Below, in pieces: positions 1 through 5,148 of a stretch of 5,570 nucleotides of DNA. The notes beneath the pieces are model-generated. The model did not search any database, was not told where the DNA came from, and saw nothing but the letters and a program-made list of their open reading frames with translations. Within the stretch, counting starts at the first letter, position 1, and each line of letters begins with the position of its first letter. The position numbers were made by a program, and so were the translations under genes. Source of the DNA: Candidatus Woesearchaeota archaeon (GTDB lineage Archaea > Nanobdellota > Nanobdellia > Woesearchaeales > UBA525); the NCBI GenBank assembly GCA_018221165.1, contig JAAOYD010000113.1:1-5570 (forward strand). The letters run 5' to 3'.

Positions 1-2
1 CA

Positions 3-185
3 GTCTCTGATTATCTCCAAACCTCTACTAATCCACTCTATATGGTTGCACAGACTCAAACACCTGTAGCTGATTCTTATGTGACGACATCAACTGCACC
101 TGTTGATCCTCGAAGAAATCTTCGTGAAAGTCCGACACTCAGTGCACATCCAACAACCTATAGCTGTAGTGGTTGTTATCGTTAG
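3..185 (+). CDS. C-terminal end of a Ser/Thr-rich protein (5' partial)
   Basis: An open frame enters from the left edge and runs 60 codons to a TAG at 183-185. I do not recognise the product. The visible tail is low in hydrophobic residues and rich in Ser and Thr (18 of 60) with six Pro. This is typical of a disordered or surface-exposed linker, and it ends in a short Cys-containing tip (SCSGCYR). No membrane segment or catalytic motif is visible. The other frames here contain stops. The TAG overlaps the TAA of the convergent SRP54 gene within the four bases 182-185. The same arrangement recurs at 5145-5148, which modestly supports this being a real gene end. An open run of this length could still arise by chance, so the call is moderate. 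Confidence 0.5.
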   Translation, partial: VSDYLQTSTNPLYMVAQTQTPVADSYVTTSTAPVDPRRNLRESPTLSAHPTTYSCSGCYR

Positions 186-1564
186 AACTTCATCTTCTTG
201 CGAGACATTCGTCCGCCCATCTGACCCTTCTGGAGCTTCTGCATCATCTTCTCCATGCCCTTCTCAGACTGGGCACCCTTGAACATCTTCACCATCTTCT
301 TCGACTGCTTATACTGCTTCAATAGCTGTCGCAATTCAGAGATAGATTGACCACTACCCGTAGCGATACGTTCCAAACGACCACCAGACACACTATCAGG
401 TTCTTCGAGCTCTTCCTTGGTCATGGAATCCATCAAGAAACGCCACTTCGTCAGCTTCCCATCCTGGACGTCGAGCATCTCCTTCGGCACATCCATCTGA
501 CCCATGCCCGGAATCATTTTCATGACCTTATTCAGCGGCCCCATCTTCTTCATAGCCTGCATTTGCTCATACAAATCAAGAAGATTGAACTCACCCTTGA
601 GGAATTTCTGACCAAGATCTTCAGCGCGATCCTCGTCGATAGCATCCTTCGCCTTGTCTAACAACGCTTCCAAATCACCAAGGCCGAGCAATTGCCCAAC
701 AAAACCCTTCGGCTTGAACTCCTCGAAATCTTCAACCTTCTCACCAATACCGATGAACCGCACTGGAGCATCAGTGACGGAACACGCAGTCAACGCGCCG
801 CCACCTTTTGCAGTACCGTCGAGCTTTGTGGAAATGACACCAGTGACTTTCACCGTGTCGTGGAACATCTGTGCTTGCTTCTCTGCAGCCTGACCAACAT
901 CAGCAGCCATGACAAGCAAGGTCTCATGCGGCTTCACTAAGGTATTGATACCATTCAATTCCTCGACGAGGTCATCACTCAACGCATCTCGTCCAGCGGT
1001 ATCAACGATGACTAAATCAAACTCCTTGAGTTTCGGCGAGACCTTCTTCCAAATCTTCTCAGGGTTCTTCTCACCTTTGATGCCAAAGACCGGGACTTCG
1101 ATTTGCTTGCCTAACTGTACCAGTTGATCATAGGCAGCAGGCCGCCAAGTGTCTGTTGTTACCAACGCAACCTTCAAGCCACGCTTCTTGTAATATAATC
1201 CGAGTTTACCAGCCGTTGTAGTCTTACCATTACCGAACAAACCAACAAGCATGACATAGGCAGGCTTCTTCCCTTCAAGGTCGAGTGGCTTATGGTCACC
1301 ACCCAAGAACTTCACGAGTTCTTCATACACGATGTTGACGATGAACTCCTTCTTCTGCAAACCAGAAGGTGCTTTCTCAGAGAGCGCACGCTCCTTGATG
1401 CGATTCGAAACTTCGAAAACAAGCTTGACATTCACGTCAGCCTGCAAGAGCGAGCGCTGAATCTCCTTCACAAGCTCGTTCACAGCCTTCTCGTCGATGA
1501 ACGACTTACCAGTCAGCTTCCGCAGGCTGCTCTTGAGAGCATCACCCAGCTTATCGAGGACCAT
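182..1564 (-). CDS. srp54: Signal recognition particle 54 kDa protein (SRP54/Ffh)
   Basis: This is the GTPase subunit of the cytoplasmic signal recognition particle. It binds signal peptides on ribosomes and 7S RNA, and docks with FtsY at the membrane. The 460 residues are full length for the family. The helical N domain spans about 1-95 and the G domain about 100-300. Visible motifs are the P-loop GLFGNGKTTT (108-117), DTWRPAA (138-144), DTAGRD (188-193), TKLDGTAKGGGA (246-257) and FIGIGEK (270-276). A Met-rich M domain follows (about 320-460), with MGPLNKVMKMIPGMG (341-355) and the RNA-binding segment GGRLERIATGSG (394-405). The tail is basic (RKKMKF). The P-loop is unusual: the common GLQG is GLFG, with Asn before GKT. 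The ATG lies about 27 nt after a TATA box, so the mRNA is probably leaderless. The gene stands alone, 56 nt after the lipoprotein gene. Confidence 0.97.
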   Translation of the reverse strand: MVLDKLGDALKSSLRKLTGKSFIDEKAVNELVKEIQRSLLQADVNVKLVFEVSNRIKERALSEKAPSGLQKKEFIVNIVYEELVKFLGGDHKPLDLEGKKPAYVMLVGLFGNGKTTTAGKLGLYYKKRGLKVALVTTDTWRPAAYDQLVQLGKQIEVPVFGIKGEKNPEKIWKKVSPKLKEFDLVIVDTAGRDALSDDLVEELNGINTLVKPHETLLVMAADVGQAAEKQAQMFHDTVKVTGVISTKLDGTAKGGGALTACSVTDAPVRFIGIGEKVEDFEEFKPKGFVGQLLGLGDLEALLDKAKDAIDEDRAEDLGQKFLKGEFNLLDLYEQMQAMKKMGPLNKVMKMIPGMGQMDVPKEMLDVQDGKLTKWRFLMDSMTKEELEEPDSVSGGRLERIATGSGQSISELRQLLKQYKQSKKMVKMFKGAQSEKGMEKMMQKLQKGQMGGRMSRKKMKF

Positions 1565-1585
1565 GCAGGGGAGAAGACAAGTTTC

Positions 1586-1596
1586 ATTTATAAAGG
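1586..1596 (-). promoter_or_regulatory. TATA box of SRP54 gene
   Basis: On the minus strand this reads CCTTTATAAAT, an archaeal TATA box preceded by a short purine/C stretch. Its centre is about 27 nt before the SRP54 ATG at 1564, which puts the expected transcription start at or next to the start codon. No Shine-Dalgarno-like sequence lies between them. Confidence 0.7.
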
Positions 1597-1620
1597 TAGA
1601 GGCCAGAAGTGAATGTCAAT

Positions 1621-2259
1621 CTATTTCCTGACGCTCTCAAAGCAGATCTCTCTCGCGTTGATTGGTTCATTTTTACCAGGAAAGATGCAATACTCCTGAT
1701 TCGTATCCTGTTCGCATCTATCTTCTTCTCCTTGAGTGGAGTATTCGCACCATTGAACCCCTTCTCCTTTGATGTAGAAGCACGTATGCTGTTGCACATG
1801 AGGCGTTCCTCCACTGCTCGTTCTTAGAGGTCCTCTCGAACTCTCCCTCCATTCGAATGCCTGTCCGTTGGAAAGCGTTCCTATCACTTCACTTCTCTGC
1901 AACTTTCCATCCTTGTAGACACATCTCAAGGTCATAATCTCTCCAGCTGTTGATCCTGTGGTCCTCTCGAAAGCCTCCAGCACTGCTTTCGGTTCGTCGC
2001 ACTCGTATGAGTCGATGATTTCAGGGATGCCCTTGCAATAAGAGACTTTCTCATAGCCTACAGCATGATACAATTGGCATTTATATCTCTCGCATTTATC
2101 ATCCAACGAACTGCATTTGCCTTCGAAGTGATTCATGAAATGATGCGCTTGACCCTCGTAGCCTATCGGCTCAGTAGGGTAATCGCATTCTGAAATGGCT
2201 ACAGTTCCTGAACAACCAGTAAGCAAAGTCAGCACTGCTAGGAGCGGTATTAGCTTCAT
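1621..2259 (-). CDS. Cysteine-rich putative lipoprotein, unknown function
   Basis: The 212-residue product starts with a short lipoprotein-type signal: Lys2, a hydrophobic run at 3-13, then the lipobox LTGC with Cys16 as the likely lipid-modified residue. The protein should therefore be exported and anchored outside the cytoplasmic membrane. The mature part holds 12 further cysteines spread along its length, for example in SEC, DKCERYKC, QWCEY and DRCEQ. This number would suit several disulfides in an extracellular fold. No second membrane segment and no known catalytic motif are visible, and I do not recognise the family. The start is supported by the signal peptide and by a TATA box centred about 26 nt upstream. 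It lies between the tRNA and SRP54 on the same strand and appears to be transcribed alone. The signal call is firm; the function is unknown. Confidence 0.85.
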   Translation of the reverse strand: MKLIPLLAVLTLLTGCSGTVAISECDYPTEPIGYEGQAHHFMNHFEGKCSSLDDKCERYKCQLYHAVGYEKVSYCKGIPEIIDSYECDEPKAVLEAFERTTGSTAGEIMTLRCVYKDGKLQRSEVIGTLSNGQAFEWRESSRGPLRTSSGGTPHVQQHTCFYIKGEGVQWCEYSTQGEEDRCEQDTNQEYCIFPGKNEPINAREICFESVRK

Positions 2260-2279
2260 ATCATCTTCTCAGAATTAGT

Positions 2280-2289
2280 CTTTTAAAAG
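2280..2289 (-). promoter_or_regulatory. TATA box of lipoprotein gene
   Basis: CTTTTAAAAG is a perfect 10-bp palindrome centred about 26 nt before the ATG at 2259, the spacing expected for a leaderless archaeal transcript. It begins only about 6 nt past the tRNA 3' end. The T-run CTCTTTT of this element on the minus strand could therefore also help end tRNA transcription. Confidence 0.65.
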
Positions 2290-2294
2290 AGTTA

Positions 2295-2397
2295 TGCACC
2301 GGCCGGGACTCGAACCCGGGTAGCTGGCTTGGAAGGCCAGAATCATCTGTAGCAGCCAAGAGTCCTCTCTTGCCTGTAGCCACTAGATCACCGGTGC
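2295..2397 (-). tRNA. tRNA-Gly(UCC) with D-loop intron
   Basis: The tRNA decodes GGA/GGG glycine codons. Read on the minus strand, the acceptor GCACCGG pairs perfectly with CCGGTGC. The anticodon stem CTGGC/GCCAG closes the loop CTTCCAA, whose anticodon TCC lies at 2331-2333. The T arm is CCGGG-TTCGAGT-CCCGG, and the variable loop is four bases. Discriminator A73 (2295) fits archaeal tRNA-Gly. CCA is not encoded. The D arm begins ATC TAGTGGCTA but is interrupted by about 30 extra nucleotides before GAT. Removing 2347-2376 leaves a 73-nt tRNA with ATC/GAT paired and the conserved A14, G18G19 and A21 in place. The endonuclease gene ends one nucleotide before the 5' end, and an apparent tRNA TATA box lies inside that gene. 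Confidence 0.93.
2347..2376 (-). other. Predicted 30-nt tRNA intron with BHB-like fold
   Basis: The insert folds into a hairpin: CAAGAG/CTCTTG around an AGGA tetraloop, extended after one G.G mismatch by AG/CT. Outside it, exon GTGGC pairs with intron GCTAC. This leaves two 3-nt bulges, TAC on the 5' side and AGA on the 3' side, on opposite strands and separated by 5 bp. It resembles the bulge-helix-bulge cut by the archaeal tRNA splicing endonuclease, whose usual central helix is 4 bp. Cutting each bulge after its second base excises 30 nt and restores A21. The exact ends could shift by 1-2 nt. A 7-nt direct repeat GCTACAG (2374-2380 and 2347-2353) suggests the insert may have arisen by duplication. 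Confidence 0.7.
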
Positions 2398-2398
2398 G

Positions 2399-3241
2399 TT
2401 ACGCGCATGATTGCTTGTTTCTTTTTAAATATTGACGTTTGAATCCGTGGTATTTCTCTTGATGTTTTGGATTTGCTGGTCGAATAAGTCTGAAGAATCT
2501 GTCTATTTCTGCCTTCCGATTGATGTTGAGGTTTTTCCCAGAGACTGAAGGATGAAATCCGAGGTTAATTAGTGATTCTTTCGTTTCGTTTAGGAATTGA
2601 GGATCGCGGCTACTAATGTTTACAACAGCCCTTCCACTTCCTCGCTCATAAAAAGATCCATCAGTGTCAAAGAGTCCTCGAAGATATGCCTTCAGGTGTT
2701 TTTTGTTCAATGATGGTATGTGCAGCTTATTCTTCTTTTTTCCAATGGGGTGATATTTGTCAATAAATTCCCAAGCTTGTTTCGAGTATATAAAGATTTG
2801 AAGAAGATTGTCAAGAACTCGTTTTTTTGCTTGGATAGAAAATAGTTCATCGAACAATGCAACTATTCTGCCACCATATTCCTTGTCGACCAGATTGCTG
2901 ATGGAGATTACGAGTGCATATTGATGAATTGCTCGATGACCATCTCCGGCCATTACTCCTAAGAATTCTGCGAGGTCATCTGTCATTTTCTTTGGTATTG
3001 AACAGTCAATTGGTGTGTTTGGCACTGTTTGGTATTTCACGTTGTATTTTCTCGTCGAGTGTTTCCTTAATGTTTCAAATGTTTGCTTTGTCATAAGTGA
3101 ATCTTCATTTAGATAGAAGAACATCATTCCCTTGCTTTTTGAGATTCTCTCTGCTAATTCGCGCCATGTTTTCCTGCTATTCTCTTTGATTTCACGAAGA
3201 AATCTTTCTTGCATACCTTTTTCAAAAATAACGAATTCCAT
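2399..3241 (-). CDS. LAGLIDADG homing endonuclease-like protein
   Basis: The 280-residue protein has two LAGLIDADG motifs: LAEFLGVMAGDGH (90-102, catalytic acid D100) and YLRGLFDTDGSF (186-197, D194). Both acidic residues are present, so a monomeric DNA endonuclease fold is likely and may be active. Residues about 23-60 (TWRELAERI ... YLNEDSL) look like a helix-turn-helix, an extra DNA-binding part seen in some archaeal relatives. The C-terminus is basic. It is not embedded in a visible host gene, intron or intein, so it appears free-standing. It uses more AT-ending codons (TTT, ATT, AAT) than the deacetylase and glycosyltransferase genes, which fits acquisition by transfer. The ATG at 3241 lies about 29 nt after a TATA-like element. 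The stop lies one base before the tRNA. A domesticated, regulatory role is possible instead. Confidence 0.9.
   Translation of the reverse strand: MEFVIFEKGMQERFLREIKENSRKTWRELAERISKSKGMMFFYLNEDSLMTKQTFETLRKHSTRKYNVKYQTVPNTPIDCSIPKKMTDDLAEFLGVMAGDGHRAIHQYALVISISNLVDKEYGGRIVALFDELFSIQAKKRVLDNLLQIFIYSKQAWEFIDKYHPIGKKKNKLHIPSLNKKHLKAYLRGLFDTDGSFYERGSGRAVVNISSRDPQFLNETKESLINLGFHPSVSGKNLNINRKAEIDRFFRLIRPANPKHQEKYHGFKRQYLKRNKQSCA
2421..2432 (-). promoter_or_regulatory. Probable tRNA-Gly TATA box inside endonuclease gene
   Basis: On the minus strand the codons TAT TTA AAA AG (encoding YLKR near the endonuclease C-terminus) form an AT-rich TATA-like element. Its centre is about 29 nt before the tRNA 5' end at 2397. 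It could drive the tRNA independently of readthrough from the endonuclease promoter. Confidence 0.55.
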
Positions 3242-3265
3242 ATCTTCAGAAGGAATTCTTGTTTT

Positions 3266-3277
3266 TGTAAAAAGGTT
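3266..3277 (-). promoter_or_regulatory. TATA-like promoter of endonuclease gene
   Basis: The minus strand reads AACCTTTTTACA, centred about 29 nt before the ATG at 3241. It closely matches the plus-strand element AACCTTTTTAAA of the deacetylase gene 50-60 nt away, including the AACC that would serve as the B recognition element. No Shine-Dalgarno-like sequence is evident, so the mRNA is probably leaderless. Confidence 0.55.
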
Positions 3278-3322
3278 TCGAAAAATCTACCTATTATACT
3301 CTTTTTGACTCGAGGACCGGAC

Positions 3323-3334
3323 AACCTTTTTAAA
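3323..3334 (+). promoter_or_regulatory. TATA box of deacetylase-glycosyltransferase operon
   Basis: AACCTTTTTAAA has its centre about 27 nt before the ATG at 3357. It should start a leaderless two-gene transcript. It faces away from the endonuclease promoter within a 115-nt divergent region (3242-3356), in which I see no other clear signal. Confidence 0.65.
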
Positions 3335-3356
3335 CATACCGTTCACCTCTATAGCT

Positions 3357-4013
3357 ATGGCCACCATCGTCATCTTCGCAGCCCACAACGATGACCACGC
3401 TTTAGGCATGGGCGCGACCATTGCGAAGCACTACAAAGATAAGGACAACGTCTACACTTTCATTGGCAGCTTTGGCGAGATGAGCCACCCGCACTTCAAA
3501 CCAGAAATCATCAGGAAAACAAGAGTCAAAGAAGCACAACGAGCTGACCGCATCTACGGCGGCAACGGCCAAGTGCAATTCCTTGGACTCCGCGAACTCA
3601 AATTCGAAGAAGACTTCAAACGAAAGAAACTGGACAAGCAACTGCAGAAACGACTGAACAAACTCAAACCAAGCAAAATCTACATGCCCGGAGAAAACGA
3701 CAGTCATCCTGACCACAAAGCCATCACAAAACTTGCCCTCGGTGTTCTCGACAAGACCAAACTCAAACCAGATGTCTACGCCTACTATGTCTACCCGAAC
3801 TTGCAACATCCGAAAACAGCGAAGCTCATCGTCAATGTGAGCGACACCTATCGAAAGAAAACAGAAGGCATCCGCGCCTTCAAGAGCCAAATACATTTTT
3901 TCACACACGCATTCACAAACAACATCGTTTATCTCTACGCACTCGCGAGGAACTCATTCAATGGGTTCATGCACGGCACACGATGGGCGGAGACATTCTA
4001 CAAACTCAGGTAA
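3357..4013 (+). CDS. PIG-L/LmbE-family de-N-acetylase
   Basis: The 218-residue, probably cytoplasmic protein has the length and layout of the zinc-dependent PIG-L/LmbE/BshB family, which removes acetyl groups from N-acetylglucosamine-containing compounds. The N-terminal strand VIFAA leads into AHNDD (9-13). By family analogy H10 and D13 bind zinc and D12 is the general base. HPDH (117-120) supplies H120 as the third zinc ligand and H117 for the transition state. The family's usual AHPDDE is changed to AHNDDH, so Pro and Glu are replaced while the metal residues remain. RVKEAQRA (56-63) and the C-terminal AETFYKLR also fit the family. A GT4 gene follows after 4 nt in the same operon, so its substrate is probably that enzyme's product. 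The true substrate is not readable; a chitobiose-type deacetylase is an alternative. Confidence 0.92.
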   Translation: MATIVIFAAHNDDHALGMGATIAKHYKDKDNVYTFIGSFGEMSHPHFKPEIIRKTRVKEAQRADRIYGGNGQVQFLGLRELKFEEDFKRKKLDKQLQKRLNKLKPSKIYMPGENDSHPDHKAITKLALGVLDKTKLKPDVYAYYVYPNLQHPKTAKLIVNVSDTYRKKTEGIRAFKSQIHFFTHAFTNNIVYLYALARNSFNGFMHGTRWAETFYKLR

Positions 4014-4014
4014 T
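4008..4014 (+). promoter_or_regulatory. Shine-Dalgarno-like site of glycosyltransferase gene
   Basis: AGGTAAT overlaps the deacetylase stop codon and differs by one base from AGGTGAT, the archaeal anti-Shine-Dalgarno complement. It ends 3 nt before the ATG at 4018. It supports 4018, rather than the in-frame ATG at 3961, as the start. The operon's first gene shows no such site. Confidence 0.45.
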
Positions 4015-4017
4015 ACA

Positions 4018-5148
4018 ATGAAGCCACGACTCCTCATCTCAACGGACAACTTCCAACCTCGCCACGACGGCATCGCGAGTTTCCTCGCTGAGATTATCCC
4101 AAGATTGCTGAACGATTACGAGATTACCGTCGTCAGTCCCGACTACGGCGTCGCTCCAATTGACATGCAGATTAGGCGCATCCTCATCCCAATCAAGAAG
4201 AAAGCATGGGGAGACTACGTCCCGGCGCAATGGCGCCCCGAAGCGGTCGATGCGGCAGTGAAGGACGCCGACCTCGTGTTCTGCCAGACCATCGGGCCTA
4301 TCGGCATCGCGGCACACCGTGCGGCACGTAAACGGAAGAAACCACTCATCGCCTTCATTCACAGTATCGAATGGGAACTCGTTCCAAGAGCGCTTAACAA
4401 TCGACTCCTAAAGAAACTCGCCTACCCACTTACAAAATTCCTTACCAAGCATCTCTACAACAAATGCAGCCTCCTCATCGTACCAAGCAAGAACACTGCA
4501 GAGCTACTGACCTGGCAAGGTATCTCGACAAAGAAGAAGGTTGTGCATCTCGGCGTCGACACGAAAAGATTCACAAAAGGCGACCGCGCGGCCATGAGAA
4601 AACAACTCAAGATTCCCAAGGATGCGTTCCTTGTTGGCTTCCACGGTCGTATTGGTTATGAGAAGAACCTTCTCACGCTCACGAGAGGTTTCCTCCGCAT
4701 GCAGCACAAGAACAAGAAGCTCCTCCTCGTCGGTGATGGCGTGCCGGAACTGAAAGAGCGACTCAAGAAAGTGCGCGGATGCATCATGCCAGGAGCGCAA
4801 GAAAATGTTGTGCCTTACTTACAAGCACTTGATGTCTATGTCATGCCCAGCTTTACAGAAACAACTTCACTCGCAGTGCTCGAAGCCATGAGTTGCGAAC
4901 TCCCCGTTATCAGTTCACCTGTTGGTTTTATCCAGCAATACATTAAGCATGGGCAGAACGGTTTTTTCTACGAAACCAAGAGCGCGCTCGACCTGGCACG
5001 CAAACTCGAACTGCTCGCGAACGACCACATCCTCCGTGTCAAGACTGGCAAAGAAGCCCGGAAGACTGTGAAGGAGAAATTCGACTGGGACATCGCAGCA
5101 GAGTTGATCGCGGAAACGTTAGCTCAGATGAAGAGACGCAAGAGCTAG
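4018..5148 (+). CDS. GT4-family glycosyltransferase
   Basis: The 376-residue protein is a retaining GT-B glycosyltransferase of the GT4 type, acting on a nucleotide-sugar donor, probably at the inner face of the membrane. The N-terminal acceptor domain begins RLLISTDNFQPRHDGIASF (4-22). The linker region contains HLGVDTKRF (177-185). The donor domain holds FHGRIGYEKN (208-217), with R211 and K216 expected to contact the diphosphate, and LLLVGDG (235-241). The EX7E motif is E281 to E289 (ETTSLAVLE), followed by AMSCELPVISSPVG. No membrane span is evident. The ATG at 4018, 4 nt after the deacetylase stop, is chosen because an upstream ATG at 3961 would add 19 residues unlike the family and overlap the deacetylase. 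The donor sugar cannot be read; UDP-GlcNAc is inferred from the partner gene. Confidence 0.93.
   Translation: MKPRLLISTDNFQPRHDGIASFLAEIIPRLLNDYEITVVSPDYGVAPIDMQIRRILIPIKKKAWGDYVPAQWRPEAVDAAVKDADLVFCQTIGPIGIAAHRAARKRKKPLIAFIHSIEWELVPRALNNRLLKKLAYPLTKFLTKHLYNKCSLLIVPSKNTAELLTWQGISTKKKVVHLGVDTKRFTKGDRAAMRKQLKIPKDAFLVGFHGRIGYEKNLLTLTRGFLRMQHKNKKLLLVGDGVPELKERLKKVRGCIMPGAQENVVPYLQALDVYVMPSFTETTSLAVLEAMSCELPVISSPVGFIQQYIKHGQNGFFYETKSALDLARKLELLANDHILRVKTGKEARKTVKEKFDWDIAAELIAETLAQMKRRKS

Noticed and set aside
1584..1827. Small open frames on both strands around the lipoprotein gene's 3' end
   Set aside because: They overlap the lipoprotein frame, which has a signal peptide and promoter. The products show no domain, and the minus-strand one would run through the SRP54 TATA box.
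2347..2380. GCTACAG direct repeat read as a target-site duplication of a small transposon
   Set aside because: The 20 nt between the copies is too short for a mobile element and forms the intron hairpin. One copy is needed for the BHB-like pairing, so intron structure explains it better.
3307..3320. Minus-strand CCGGTCCTCGAGTC resembling the tRNA T-arm CCGGGTTCGAGTC, a possible attachment-site remnant flanking the endonuclease
   Set aside because: The match is short and needs a one-base insertion. It lies on the 5' side of the tRNA, whereas integration into a tRNA leaves the 3' fragment on the other side. No integrase is present. Chance is likely.
3402..3908. Long minus-strand open frame (168 codons) opposite the deacetylase
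   Set aside because: It lies wholly antisense to a gene with clear family motifs. Its Phe/Val/Glu-rich product is what the complement of that gene's codons gives. No promoter or recognisable domain.
3961..4017. Upstream in-frame ATG extending the glycosyltransferase by 19 residues
   Set aside because: The extension overlaps the conserved C-terminus of the deacetylase in another frame, is unlike GT4 N-termini, and lacks the Shine-Dalgarno-like site found before 4018.
4039..4800. Other-frame open frames within the glycosyltransferase on both strands
   Set aside because: All lie inside a gene with intact GT4 motifs and give low-complexity or charged products without starts supported by a promoter or Shine-Dalgarno site.
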